Shown: in pieces, positions 24,906 to 33,300 of the stretch | How positions within the stretch are numbered: position 1 is the stretch's first letter | Layout: every line of letters begins with the position of its first letter | From: Candidatus Cyanaurora vandensis | Lineage (GTDB): Bacteria > Cyanobacteriota > Cyanobacteriia > Gloeobacterales > Anthocerotibacteraceae | Assembly: GCF_013285555.1 (NCBI RefSeq) | Contig: NZ_JAAXLT010000210.1 | Span: 1-35,144, forward strand | Direction: 5' to 3' | Length of the DNA stretch: 35,144 nucleotides | Program-made: the position numbers and the translations under genes | Notes under the pieces: model-generated | The model's database searches: none | What the model was told of the DNA's origin: nothing | What the model saw: only the letters and a program-made list of their open reading frames with translations

Positions 24906-25060
24906 GGTGGAGACTCCGTGTGTAGTTCCCCGATTTTGACACTCCCACGGCTCAAGCGTGTAGGATTCTTGGTTGATGGAGCCATCGTCCTATTAGAGTT
25001 TACCGATGTAAGATTTACAGAATGAAAATTATCCTAAGTTCTCAAAAGGTTGTTATGGAA

Positions 25061-25258
25061 TTAGACTTTGGCACGGGGACGACGGGTTTTGACATCCTTT
25101 GCAATAAGTAAGATAGCCTGACGCTGTAGATCGAAGGCAAATGCTACATGCCATACCCCAGCAGCAGCAAAGCGCAATTCCTTCATATCTGCCGTCAAGA
25201 CCATATCCAGCGTTGCCTCCGCCACAGAAGTAGCAGGGTGCCTTGCGAGAGATTTGGC
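25061..25258 (-). pseudogene. Relic of a RelE/HigB-like toxin gene
   Basis: The 355-base gap between the AgrE/ArgZ stop and the CADD-like gene has no intact gene, but one minus-strand frame reads LARHPATSVAEATLDMVLTA, then DMKELRFAAAGVWHVAFAFD and LQRQAILLIAKD, before ending at 25061. The pattern MKELRF...VWRVAFAFDPQRKAILLVAGDK is typical of Gp49/HigB-type RelE/ParE toxins, which cleave mRNA on ribosomes. The N-terminal third is missing and the C-terminal FYKxLI...AD part is replaced by unrelated residues. A minimal ATG-started frame covers 25061-25204 (48 codons including the stop). No antitoxin is seen beside it. The rest of the gap (24906-25060) shows no other feature. Confidence 0.6.
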
Positions 25259-25260
25259 TT

Positions 25261-27336
25261 TTAGCCCAAGTGCAACTGACGGGTGAGCAGGCTCAAAAAT
25301 AGACCCACATCGGTCACAATCCCCGTGGACTCCACCGAACCCCGGTCCGCAAGCTTGGTCACAACAGCGGGGTTGATATCTACACAGACCAATTTCACCC
25401 CGGCTGGGGTCATGTTACCCACGCCGATGGAGTGCAGCATCGAGGAGAGCATCAAGATCATCTGGGCTCCCTGGAGTAATTTGGCATAGTGCTCTTGGGC
25501 CTTGATGAGGTCCATCTGGGTTTCGGGTAAGGGGCCGTCATCGCGGATTGAACCCGCCAACGCAAAAGGGACCTTGCGCTGTACACATTCATAGAAGACC
25601 CCGCTCGTCAACACACCCTGCTCCACGGCTTGGGCAATCCCACCAAAGGCGCGGATACGGTTAATGGTCTTGAGATGGTGGCGGTGGCCTCCCCGGACTG
25701 GCGTTCCCCGTTGTAGGTCTACCCCCAAAGAAGTGCCGTAGAGGGATTGCTCAATGTCATGGACCGCGATCGCATTCCCACCCAGGAGAGCTTGGACGTA
25801 GCCTTCGCGGATCAGTTGACCCAAGTGGACCCCGCCCCCGGTGTGGATGACCACGGGTCCCGCCACCACCACCACCTTGCCGCCCTGGTCCCGGAGTCGG
25901 CGCAACTCCCAGGCGATCTGCTCGACCACCAACTCCACCCGGCGTTCACTGGAGATACTGGAGCCCATAAACGTAAACTCGGCAGTCTCGCGGCCCTCCC
26001 GCTTGAGGACGGTGCGGATACCATCCACGCCACTGACGACTTTTTGACCGACCTGGAGGTCGCGGAGCAACTGGCAGTCCACCTGGACCGGACGGCTATG
26101 GTCATCCACCACAATCGCCCCGTCCATGCGCTGATTCTGGACTAGGTACCACTGGCCCTGGACCCGGACCTCAGTGTTATAAATCGTCGTGGTGTAAAAA
26201 TCACCTGGAGCGACACCCTGTTGACGCACGGTCTCCAAGGTGGCATCCAGGGTTTCAATCGCCGGGAGTCTGGCCCCGACATCAATCAACAGCGTCAAAA
26301 TATCTTCCAACCGTTCCAAATCTGGGGCGGTTACGAGTAGTTGGGCGCGGGATAGGTCCTGGGGTCTGGCCCCGGCGTGAAACTCTAGGATCTCGAAACT
26401 ACCCCCGGCTTCCTGGATCGTGTCCATTACCCGGCTCATCAAGTTGGAATCTAGGAGATGGCCCTCCAAGATGATTGTGCGCTGGGCCACCACAGGGATG
26501 ACCGGGGTGAGACGTTGGCGGGGTTCATCGAGGCGCAGCGTGAGACATTTCGCGGCCCCGCCTGCTTTCATGAATTCACCCAGGGGCGACTGGACGACCT
26601 GGAATCCGCTCTGCTGGAGTTGTTCCTGTAGTTGAGGTGTGGCTTGGTTGAGAATGACCAAATCCTGAATATTGACCGCGTTACAGGCAAAATTCACCGC
26701 GTCCTGTTCTGAGACAATCAATCGCTTCTCCGGGGGCACCCGTTGGGCAATCAAGCGACGCGAGGGTTCATCAAAAGCCAAGGGATAGTACAGCAAATAG
26801 CCCCGGCTCAAGGGACAAAAACAGGTGTCTAGGTGATAAAAACGCTCGTCCACCAGCCGTAACGAGAGGACTTCTAGCTCCAACCACTTAGCCAGATACC
26901 CATGGGAGTCCAGGGCCGAACGGTGCCCATAACCCGCCCACAGCCAACGTTGGTCCCGGTCTAAAAGTGCATCCCCGGCTCCCTCAAAGGCAATCTGGGT
27001 AGGCATCGTAAACACCTTGAAGTCGTGGGCGGCAAACCATTCCGCAAAATAGCTCTCCTCACCCTGCCGCTCCGGGAACAGGAAGTGGCTTAACACCACC
27101 CGGTCTTCGAGGACGAGTCCGGCATTGGCCGTGAAGGGCATATCCGGCAAGCCCGGTCGGGGGTCTACCAGTTCGACCGTGGCTTGGGTCTGGACCAATT
27201 CATAGAGTTCTTGCCACTGCTGACGGGCTAGCTCCGGGGAGGTGCGGTTGATGTTGCCCGCCATCCACGGATTGATCACATAGGCGACATCAAAATATTC
27301 TGGGGCACACATCAAATAACGACTGCGGGCAGACAT
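25261..27336 (-). CDS. argZ/agrE: Bifunctional arginine dihydrolase / ornithine cyclodeaminase
   Basis: 691 residues. The N-terminal guanidino-group-modifying domain (about 1-275) hydrolyses arginine to ornithine, ammonia and CO2. The C-terminal part (about 280-691), with a TIGR00300/LOR-SDH-type middle domain, converts ornithine to proline. Catalytic positions match those I recall for cyanobacterial ArgZ: Asn71 in FTANAG, Glu118 in FEGAGD, His168 in YHLDTCFCPL and Cys264 in GGAAKCLTLRL. The C-terminal half has VVVVAGPVVIHTGGG, RGGHRHHLKTINR and VKLVCVDINPAVVTKL. AGGA 8 bases before ATG 27336 supports the start. With ArgF it can form an ornithine-ammonia cycle that releases stored nitrogen. 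Divergent from an Rrf2 regulator. Confidence 0.93.
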   Translation of the reverse strand: MSARSRYLMCAPEYFDVAYVINPWMAGNINRTSPELARQQWQELYELVQTQATVELVDPRPGLPDMPFTANAGLVLEDRVVLSHFLFPERQGEESYFAEWFAAHDFKVFTMPTQIAFEGAGDALLDRDQRWLWAGYGHRSALDSHGYLAKWLELEVLSLRLVDERFYHLDTCFCPLSRGYLLYYPLAFDEPSRRLIAQRVPPEKRLIVSEQDAVNFACNAVNIQDLVILNQATPQLQEQLQQSGFQVVQSPLGEFMKAGGAAKCLTLRLDEPRQRLTPVIPVVAQRTIILEGHLLDSNLMSRVMDTIQEAGGSFEILEFHAGARPQDLSRAQLLVTAPDLERLEDILTLLIDVGARLPAIETLDATLETVRQQGVAPGDFYTTTIYNTEVRVQGQWYLVQNQRMDGAIVVDDHSRPVQVDCQLLRDLQVGQKVVSGVDGIRTVLKREGRETAEFTFMGSSISSERRVELVVEQIAWELRRLRDQGGKVVVVAGPVVIHTGGGVHLGQLIREGYVQALLGGNAIAVHDIEQSLYGTSLGVDLQRGTPVRGGHRHHLKTINRIRAFGGIAQAVEQGVLTSGVFYECVQRKVPFALAGSIRDDGPLPETQMDLIKAQEHYAKLLQGAQMILMLSSMLHSIGVGNMTPAGVKLVCVDINPAVVTKLADRGSVESTGIVTDVGLFLSLLTRQLHLG
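25766..25773. repeat. Single HIP1 palindrome GCGATCGC
   Basis: The octamer GCGATCGC lies inside the AgrE/ArgZ gene. It is frequent in many cyanobacterial genomes, but this was the only copy I found by eye in the window. Confidence 0.7.
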
Positions 27337-27437
27337 CGGATTTTCCTGGTAGACAACGTCATTTTACGCCGCCCTCACCACCCTAACGGCAATATTTACC
27401 CGAATCCGTACCAGCAATAGCCCCTAAAATGAAAGAA

Positions 27438-27890
27438 ATGCAGATTAACCGCTCCACGGATTACGCTTTACGGGCGATGACCTTCCTGGCGACCCAGCCG
27501 GATCAGGTCTCAATGGTCAATGAGATCGCCCTCGACCAGGGCGTACCCCCTAAATTCCTGGCGCGGATTCTCCAGATGTTGCACAAAGCAGGGTTGGTGG
27601 AGTCCCACCGGGGTATCCGGGGTGGTTTTCGGTTGGCTCGTCCCGCCCATCAGGTCAATGTCTTGCATGTGATGGAAGCCGTGGAAGGCCCACTCACTAT
27701 TAACTTTTGTCTGACTAGCCCCAGTATTTGTGACCAATCGGAACGCTGTCCCTCCCTAGCTGTCTGGGAACGGGCTCAAGCTGCCTTCATGCGGGTCCTC
27801 GCTAGCACGACGATTGCCGACCTCGCGACAGAGCAACAACGCCGCGACCATGCCCTCAAGCTGCCTAAATTGCCCGTTTTAGCTGAGTAA
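27438..27890 (+). CDS. Rrf2/IscR-family transcriptional regulator
   Basis: About 150 residues from MQINRSTDYALRAM. The winged-helix DNA-binding part (about 1-80) has IALDQGVPPKFLARILQMLHKAGLVESHRG and RGGFRLARP, the standard Rrf2 recognition helix and wing. Three cysteines at 91, 98 and 104 (CLTSPSICDQSERC) are followed by a Trp-containing helix. E. coli IscR uses Cys92, Cys98 and Cys104 to bind a [2Fe-2S] cluster, so a cluster-sensing role is inferred. The ATG at 27429 is also open, but 27438 is the usual family start. It is divergent from the AgrE/ArgZ gene over about 100 bases, and its stop codon abuts that of fabH. Confidence 0.88.
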   Translation: MQINRSTDYALRAMTFLATQPDQVSMVNEIALDQGVPPKFLARILQMLHKAGLVESHRGIRGGFRLARPAHQVNVLHVMEAVEGPLTINFCLTSPSICDQSERCPSLAVWERAQAAFMRVLASTTIADLATEQQRRDHALKLPKLPVLAE

Positions 27891-28898
27891 TTATGGGCTA
27901 ACCCGTCCCCAACGACACACTAAAGCTCCCCAGGTCAGGCCCGCCCCAAACCCTGCCATGACTAAAACACTCCCCGACCGGATCTGACCGGACTCCCAGC
28001 CTTCACATAAGGTGATCGGAACTGAGGCGGCCGAGGTGTTGGCATAGCGGTCTAGGGTAGTTGCGAAACGGTCTGGGGGAACTTGCAGCCGTTCCGCCAC
28101 CGCGTCCAGGATGCGCTGGTTGGCTTGGTGCAGGACATAACAATCTACTTGGTCCGAACGCAGTTGGGCACGGTGGAGGGCTTTTTCGATGACCACGGGC
28201 ACTTCGCGCACGGCAAAACGATAGACATCCCGCCCGTTCATGTAGATTGGCGCGTACTGTTGGTTGCGGACCGCTAAATCTGCCATCAATGCCACGGTCT
28301 CGCCCGTAGTCGGCAAAGTCAACATATCCGCGCCACGCCCATCGGAACGCAACTCCAGGCCCAACAACTGGTCTACGGGGCAAGCCTCCAACACCATCGC
28401 CCCGGCTCCGTCCCCAAACAAAACACAGGTATTCCGGTCCTGCCAATCCAACCAACGGGTCAGCCCATCGGCAGCCACCACTAGGGCCGTCCGGTAACAA
28501 CCTGTGCGTAAGAATTGGGCCGCTGTCCCCACAGCAAAAACAAAACCCGTACAGGCCGCCGTCAAATCAAAAGCTACTGCCCGCACTGCGCCCAACCGGG
28601 CCGCGACCCGACTCGCACTGCCAAACAAATCCTCAGGGGTACTCGTCGCCAGGATCACCAAGTCCAAGTCCAAGGCTGTCAAGCCGGCTTGGCAGAGGGC
28701 TTGCTCACTGGCTGCAAGGGCGAGGTCCAGGAGATTCTCAGTAGGACCCAAGACCCGCCGTTCCCGGATACCCGTACGGCTATGAATCCACTCGTCCGAG
28801 GTCTCGACCACAGTAGCGAGTTGGTCGTTGGTGAGGACCCGTTGGGGGAGGCTCTTACCCACCCCAGTGAATTGAATGCCCGTCAGTGCCTGCGTCAT
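27891..28898 (-). CDS. fabH: Beta-ketoacyl-ACP synthase III
   Basis: 335 residues. Condenses acetyl-CoA with malonyl-ACP to start fatty-acid synthesis. The catalytic triad is visible: Cys116 in DLTAACTGFV, His257 in YVLHQANQRI and Asn287 in RYANTSAASVP. Other marks are SDEWIHSRTGIRERR, LFGDGAGAMVLE and the C-terminal VLVMAGFGAGLTWGA. The frame runs upstream to 29015 inside plsX, but ATG 28898 overlaps the plsX stop by four bases (ATGA), so it is the likely start and is translationally coupled. It is the last gene of yidC-jag-plsX-fabH and ends against the converging Rrf2 gene with no space between. Confidence 0.95.
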   Translation of the reverse strand: MTQALTGIQFTGVGKSLPQRVLTNDQLATVVETSDEWIHSRTGIRERRVLGPTENLLDLALAASEQALCQAGLTALDLDLVILATSTPEDLFGSASRVAARLGAVRAVAFDLTAACTGFVFAVGTAAQFLRTGCYRTALVVAADGLTRWLDWQDRNTCVLFGDGAGAMVLEACPVDQLLGLELRSDGRGADMLTLPTTGETVALMADLAVRNQQYAPIYMNGRDVYRFAVREVPVVIEKALHRAQLRSDQVDCYVLHQANQRILDAVAERLQVPPDRFATTLDRYANTSAASVPITLCEGWESGQIRSGSVLVMAGFGAGLTWGALVCRWGRVSP

Positions 28899-29890
28899 AG
28901 TGGCGGTAGCTTCTCCTGAATACGGTCCAGAACTCGGTTGTCTACCGCTTCTTTTGCTAAACGCAGGGCATTGGCGACTCCCACAGCCCGTGAACTGCCG
29001 TGGGTAATAATACATACCCCGTTCACTCCTAATAGTAAACCCCCGCCGTACTCCGCGTAATCCATGCGTTGACGTACTTTTTGTAGGTTATCGCGCAACA
29101 AAAAAGTCCCCAAGCTCCCGCTGAGTCCTTGGAGCAACTCTTCTTTAAGAATTTGCATAGCGACCAGCCCCACCCCCTCAGCGAATTTCAAGAGGATGTT
29201 GCCGATGAAACCATCCGTAACCACGACATCAAAACGGCCCTGAAGAACATCGCGGCCCTCACAGTTCCCAGCAAAGGGAATACTGGAGTCCGCTAGAAGT
29301 TGGTAGGTCTCCTGGGCCTGGGGGTTGCCTTTGCCTGCCTCCTCACCGATATTCAAGAGGCCCACACGCGGGTTAGCGACGCCGAGGACATGGCGCGAAT
29401 AGAGATAGCCCATCAGTGCGAATTGTTCTAAGACTTTCGGTTTGGCATCCACGTTCGCCCCGGCATCCAGGAGCAATACAGGCTTACGGGGGACCACCGT
29501 GGGTAATAGCGCGCCCATGGCAGGGCGGATAATTCCCGGTGAGGTCCTGAGTCGTAGCTGGGCTGCTGCCATTGCCGCGCCTGTATTGCCCGCTGTCACC
29601 GCCGCTTGGGCATGGCCCGCCTTGACGTGTTCCATGATGAGATTGATGGAGGACCGTTTTTTACGGCGGATGGCCTCCACGGGTTCCTCGTCCATCCCGA
29701 TAACTTGGTCCGTGTCTACCAGTTCAATCCCCCGCACAGGCGCGTTGTACTGCTTGAGCAGGGGTTCGAGGGTCTCTTGACGACCAATGAGGGCGAGTTC
29801 GACCCCGTATTGTTTTTGGGCTAAGAGGGCTCCAGCGATAATCTCCTCGGGCGCAAAATCTCCCCCCATGGCATCCACGGCAATCCGCAT
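28895..29890 (-). CDS. plsX: Phosphate acyltransferase PlsX
   Basis: 331 residues, normal length. Converts acyl-ACP to acyl-phosphate, the donor for glycerol-3-phosphate acylation in phospholipid synthesis. Opens with MRIAVDAMGGDFAPEEIIAG and shows RRKKRSSINLIMEHVKAGHAQAAVTAGNTGAAMA, LLDAGANVDAKP, NIGEEAGKGN, FAGNCEGRDVLQGRFDVVVTDGFIGN and GVNGVCIITHGSS. A GGTGAG-like ribosome-binding site precedes the ATG. It sits about 20 bases after jag and overlaps fabH by four bases, so it is part of one operon. Confidence 0.95.
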   Translation of the reverse strand: MRIAVDAMGGDFAPEEIIAGALLAQKQYGVELALIGRQETLEPLLKQYNAPVRGIELVDTDQVIGMDEEPVEAIRRKKRSSINLIMEHVKAGHAQAAVTAGNTGAAMAAAQLRLRTSPGIIRPAMGALLPTVVPRKPVLLLDAGANVDAKPKVLEQFALMGYLYSRHVLGVANPRVGLLNIGEEAGKGNPQAQETYQLLADSSIPFAGNCEGRDVLQGRFDVVVTDGFIGNILLKFAEGVGLVAMQILKEELLQGLSGSLGTFLLRDNLQKVRQRMDYAEYGGGLLLGVNGVCIITHGSSRAVGVANALRLAKEAVDNRVLDRIQEKLPPL

Positions 29891-29910
29891 GGGCTCACCC
29901 TAACCCGCAT

Positions 29911-30435
29911 TCAGGGAGCCTCATCGCTGTCTTCGCTGCCCTTGTCGGGGTCAGCTTTGGGCGAAAGGACCAAGTAGCGGTCAGGCTCCTTGCCACGGCT
30001 GAAGGTAAATAGTTCTTGTTCACCGCTGAGCATCATGTGCAACTGACGGCGTTCTGCCGACCGCAGGGGCTCAAAAACATACTCTTTACCCGTTGCCCGT
30101 ACGGCTTGAATCGCCTGTTCTGCCAGGGCCAGCAACTCTTTATGGCGTTGGGCACGGTAGCCCAGAAGCTCCACCGTGTAGGCACACTCGGGGATATTGG
30201 TATCAAGGTTGAGGTGAGTATTAACCAGGAACTGGAGTGAGTCTAGGATGATCCCGTCCTTACCGAGGAGGGCTTGGCTGGCCTCTGGACCGAGCATCTG
30301 GCTATCAATCTCCAGCCAGTTGTGGTTCTCAGCGAGAGCTTGGCTCAGGACACGGGTATTCAGGTCCATCAATTGCAGAAGTCGTTCGAGCCATTGTTGG
30401 CCCTCAAGGGCAGTCGTCGTTGCAGTATCGGTCAT
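29911..30435 (-). CDS. jag: Jag/KhpB-type KH-R3H RNA-binding protein
   Basis: 174 residues. It has a KH-like domain with LLGKDGIILDSLQFLVN (about 57-73) and an R3H domain with LRSAERRQLHMML (about 123-135). The N-terminal Jag_N domain of Firmicute KhpB proteins is absent, as often in cyanobacteria. Members bind small and messenger RNAs. The C-terminus is acidic (DPDKGSEDSDEAP). Its ATG overlaps the yidC stop by four bases, the classic yidC-jag arrangement, implying co-translation. Which RNAs it binds is unknown. Confidence 0.88.
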   Translation of the reverse strand: MTDTATTTALEGQQWLERLLQLMDLNTRVLSQALAENHNWLEIDSQMLGPEASQALLGKDGIILDSLQFLVNTHLNLDTNIPECAYTVELLGYRAQRHKELLALAEQAIQAVRATGKEYVFEPLRSAERRQLHMMLSGEQELFTFSRGKEPDRYLVLSPKADPDKGSEDSDEAP

Positions 30436-31532
30436 TTCTTTTTCCGGCGTTTTTTCTCAAAGGGTAGAACGGGCTTGGGCTGGTTAGCAAGAGCAAGTTC
30501 GGCTTGCAGTTGCTGGATCGCCTCAGGCAGGGGCTCTCGATACAGGATAATCGTTTGTAGCACTTGAAAACAATTGGACACGACCATATACAGCAACACC
30601 CCGGCAGGTAAGGGGAAGAACAGGAAGCTGCCGACGACAATTACTGGGGTGAGTTTGCCGATCTGTTTTTGTTGGTCCGTAATGCCCGGATTGTTGCGAT
30701 AGGTGATCTCCTGCGACAAGACCAGGGTGATCCCAAACAGCGCAATCATCACGGCAATATCCCAGTGAAACCCGCTGGGACTGGTCAGCCCTGTGCGTCC
30801 TAGGGCCTCGATGAAGAGGAACCCCTTGTCCGCTGCGTACCCCGGCACTTCGGCACTGATCGCCACGGTCCCCTCGGAGCGTCCAGTGAAACGGTCGCCC
30901 TCCACCGTGACGTGTTCGCCGCCGCTGGTGAGTTTCCATTGCACTTCCCGTCCGCCCGGTTTGGCGGTGAAGGGCTGACCGTTCTCCTGAAGGACCTGGA
31001 AGGTGAAGTTTTGGCCCACGGGGAGTTGGACTTCGTTGGGGCGGACCCTGACGAGTTGGTGGGTTTTGGCATCTAGATAAACGGTGTAAACCGAGGTCTC
31101 ACCTTTGGCCTGGATCTGTTGGGCGGCTGGGACGACTTGGATCGTGAGGGGATATTTCTGGTCGGCAAAGGGCGAACCCTGGAAGGTGGCAAAGAGCGCA
31201 AATAGAATTGGCAGTTGGGCAATCAAGGGGAGACAGCCGCCCAGGGGATTGACGCCGAGTTCTTTGTAGAGAGCCATCTGCTCTTGCTGTAACTTTTGGG
31301 GATCTTCCTTGTGTTGTTCCTGGAGATCCTTGGTGCGCTGGGTCAAGAGGGGCTGGACGGCTTGCATTTTACGCATCGAACGGATACTGCCCGCTCCCAG
31401 AGGCCAGAGGGCAAATTTTACCACCAGGGTGAGTAAAATAATGGCGAGGCCATAGCTATTGAAGAACTGAAAGCAGAAATCCAGGAACGGTAACATTAAG
31501 TTCCTGGTAATAAACCCGGTGCCAAAGTCCAT
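30432..31532 (-). CDS. yidC: YidC/Alb3/Oxa1 membrane protein insertase
   Basis: 366 residues. Inserts proteins into the cytoplasmic (or thylakoid) membrane. The conserved core comprises a first helix (SYGLAIILLTLVVKFALWPL), a cytoplasmic coiled hairpin (about 55-90), NPLGGCLPLIAQLPILFALF, then later helices FHWDIAVMIALFGITLVLSQ and VIVVGSFLFFPLPAGVLLYM. Between helices 2 and 3 there is a ~130-residue loop (about 120-250) with beta-rich phrases such as DRFTGRSEGTVAISAEVPGY, resembling an Ig-like fold and typical of cyanobacterial YidC. The tail KKRRKKK is a ribosome-contact signal. The first gene of a four-gene operon. No rnpA lies upstream. Confidence 0.93.
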   Translation of the reverse strand: MDFGTGFITRNLMLPFLDFCFQFFNSYGLAIILLTLVVKFALWPLGAGSIRSMRKMQAVQPLLTQRTKDLQEQHKEDPQKLQQEQMALYKELGVNPLGGCLPLIAQLPILFALFATFQGSPFADQKYPLTIQVVPAAQQIQAKGETSVYTVYLDAKTHQLVRVRPNEVQLPVGQNFTFQVLQENGQPFTAKPGGREVQWKLTSGGEHVTVEGDRFTGRSEGTVAISAEVPGYAADKGFLFIEALGRTGLTSPSGFHWDIAVMIALFGITLVLSQEITYRNNPGITDQQKQIGKLTPVIVVGSFLFFPLPAGVLLYMVVSNCFQVLQTIILYREPLPEAIQQLQAELALANQPKPVLPFEKKRRKKK

Positions 31533-31666
31533 CGCCCAACCACGGCTAAGGTGCTTAGGTTATTTTAGCTCTCATTTGGTGAGCTTCCGCTGTTGTCTGC
31601 TCCAGTGGTTATCCAGGGTGCACTGCGGGGTAGAGGTAAGCTGAAGCTAATTCATCGGTCAAGCCC

Positions 31667-31861
31667 ATGTCTAGCTCCATCCCCCCCACAGGCCGAGATG
31701 CTTTGCTCGCGGGTATGACGAGCCGCATCCGGCAATCCCTCGACCTGTCCCAAATCCTAGCGACGACAGTTTTAGAATTACGGGCTTTTTTACAGGTAGA
31801 CCGGACGAAGGTTTATCGTTTTGAAGCGGAGGGGAATGGTCACACAGCGGATTCTTTTTAA
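31667..31861 (+). pseudogene. GAF-domain fragment
   Basis: This and the next relic lie in a ~610-base gap. 64 residues, beginning MSSSIPP and containing LLAGMTSRIRQSLDLSQIL then LRAFLQVDRTKVYRFEAEGNG. The pattern R-I-R-x-S-L-(D/E)-L-x-x-I-L...FL..DR..(V/I)YRF..(D/E)G.G is the N-terminal half of GAF domains in cyanobacterial phytochrome-like and sensory kinases. The frame stops at 31861, where a GAF domain would need another ~100 residues and an effector domain. I infer a truncated gene. An expressed short protein is possible but less likely. The 135 bases before it show no feature. Confidence 0.5.
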
Positions 31862-32088
31862 TACTCAGGTCAGCAAAACGATTGAGGACTTGAGTATGGA
31901 CCAAGTGTTGCACCAACCCTTGACGGAAACGCTGAGTCGCCCGGTGGACCCTTGTCACTGCCTACTTAAATCATCGTGAATTTACTGCTCAGGGTAAGCG
32001 GAGCTGTCCAGACGCTGATAACTATTACGCTAAGGATGCGGGTTTAGAGGTATTGGCGCAACAGCTCAGGGAGCTGGCTAGTGCTTAG
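31836..32088 (+). pseudogene. Frameshifted relic of an unrecognised gene
   Basis: One frame from ATG 31836 reads MVTQRILFNTQVSKTIEDLS up to ...ETLSRPVDP and ends at 31979. A second frame from about 31936 reads LVTAYLNHREFTAQGKRSCP, then DADNYYAKDAGLEVLAQQLR, and ends at TAG 32088. Joined by one shift near 31945 they make a coherent ~80-residue polar, helical protein, which suggests a single broken gene. GGAGGGG lies just before the ATG, but this sequence also belongs to the GAF fragment. I do not recognise the family. The 50 bases after it to 32142 show nothing. Confidence 0.35.
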
Positions 32089-32142
32089 CCTAAGCTCTGA
32101 GCCTCATCCACGGAGGAGAATTCCCACCCGGACCTGACTAAC

Positions 32143-33300
32143 TTAACCCGCGATGCGCCCGATGGGATAGATATTCAGCCGGTCATCATAGTAGGGCGTG
32201 CGCTGGTAGAAGAAGCCCAACCGGGCGCGGGGACTACTGGCGAACTCCTTGTCACTCAACACCTTCTGCTCAAATTCCTGCTTGAGCTTGGGGTCTCGGG
32301 CCAACATCTGACGGGCCATCTGCTCCATCAAGTAGTCCTCGGCGTACTCTTTGGTCTCGAAGATGGCATCCAGGAAGCCCCACCGGAGTAAGGAATCTGG
32401 GGACTCGGGTTCGAGCAAGTGCAAGATGACCTTGGCAGTCCGTTGATTCATCATGACCACGACGGAACCGACGGGGTAGGTGATAGTTTTGCGGATCGGG
32501 ATTACGGTCAGGTCCTTAATCAGATGATGGTTCTCAAAAGGGGCGGGTTGCCAGGAGACTTTATCGAAACGATAGGTGTCTACGGTCAGGGTCTCGGCTC
32601 GTTCTAGGGTCCGAAACTGGATGTTGTGCAGCTTCAACCGTTCGATTACGTCAGTGAGATGGACCGGGATGATGTAGCCCTTGGGCGGGACCACGGCTTT
32701 ATCCACCGCGAGTTGATTGAAAAAAGGAATGGTGAAAGTCTTGGGTTTGGTCACGTCGTACTGGGTCCAGACCGCCCCAGAGACCGCACTCAATTCACGG
32801 GTGTAGGCCACGCCCAAGAAAGTAAAAGGGATGCTCTGCTCTACCAATTTGAAGGACAGGGGAATCGGTAGTCCATCCGTGCGGGTACTGATTTCTTGGT
32901 CCGCCTGGGTCACGGCTTGGCGGAGTGTACCGGGAGCCTGATTGATGTAGACCAGGATTTGTTGAAGGAGGTCATAGGTAGCCGTGACGCGGTTGCGGTA
33001 ATCCTTGAGCATATGGGTCTCCACCAAAAGGCTGGGCCGGTTCTGGACCGCACCGAACCCAGTGGAGAAGCGGGGCGTTGTGTTGTAGGCCCGGAAACCC
33101 TTCTCAATATCTGCTTCATCACGCAACACGATGTAGGGCGCAACCTTGTGTCCCTGCTGGGTCAGGGCCGGGAAGATATTACGGTCAAAGGCGGTCGCTT
33201 GCCAGTCCACCACGAGCGGGTGTTGCTGGGCACGATCTAGGCCATAGGTCAGGTCGTACTGATAATCCGCGCCGTCTGTAGTGTGGGTATCAATAATCAT
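32143..33300 (-). CDS. M14 carboxypeptidase, C-terminal part (frame-broken gene)
   Basis: Second part of a zinc carboxypeptidase gene split by a frameshift. It begins MIIDTHTTDGADYQYDLTYG, where His is the third zinc ligand. A later SLLVETHMLKDYRN has the Glu expected in the active site. The remaining ~250 residues form the C-terminal part without a recognised extra domain. The ATG at 33300 overlaps the TGA of the first part (ATGA), so this half could be translated by coupling, but alone it lacks the HxxE zinc motif. Inserting one A after GAA restores a continuous RWLPE-MIIDTHTTDG. Reading it as two halves of one gene of about 580 residues is inference. Confidence 0.7.
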   Translation of the reverse strand: MIIDTHTTDGADYQYDLTYGLDRAQQHPLVVDWQATAFDRNIFPALTQQGHKVAPYIVLRDEADIEKGFRAYNTTPRFSTGFGAVQNRPSLLVETHMLKDYRNRVTATYDLLQQILVYINQAPGTLRQAVTQADQEISTRTDGLPIPLSFKLVEQSIPFTFLGVAYTRELSAVSGAVWTQYDVTKPKTFTIPFFNQLAVDKAVVPPKGYIIPVHLTDVIERLKLHNIQFRTLERAETLTVDTYRFDKVSWQPAPFENHHLIKDLTVIPIRKTITYPVGSVVVMMNQRTAKVILHLLEPESPDSLLRWGFLDAIFETKEYAEDYLMEQMARQMLARDPKLKQEFEQKVLSDKEFASSPRARLGFFYQRTPYYDDRLNIYPIGRIAG

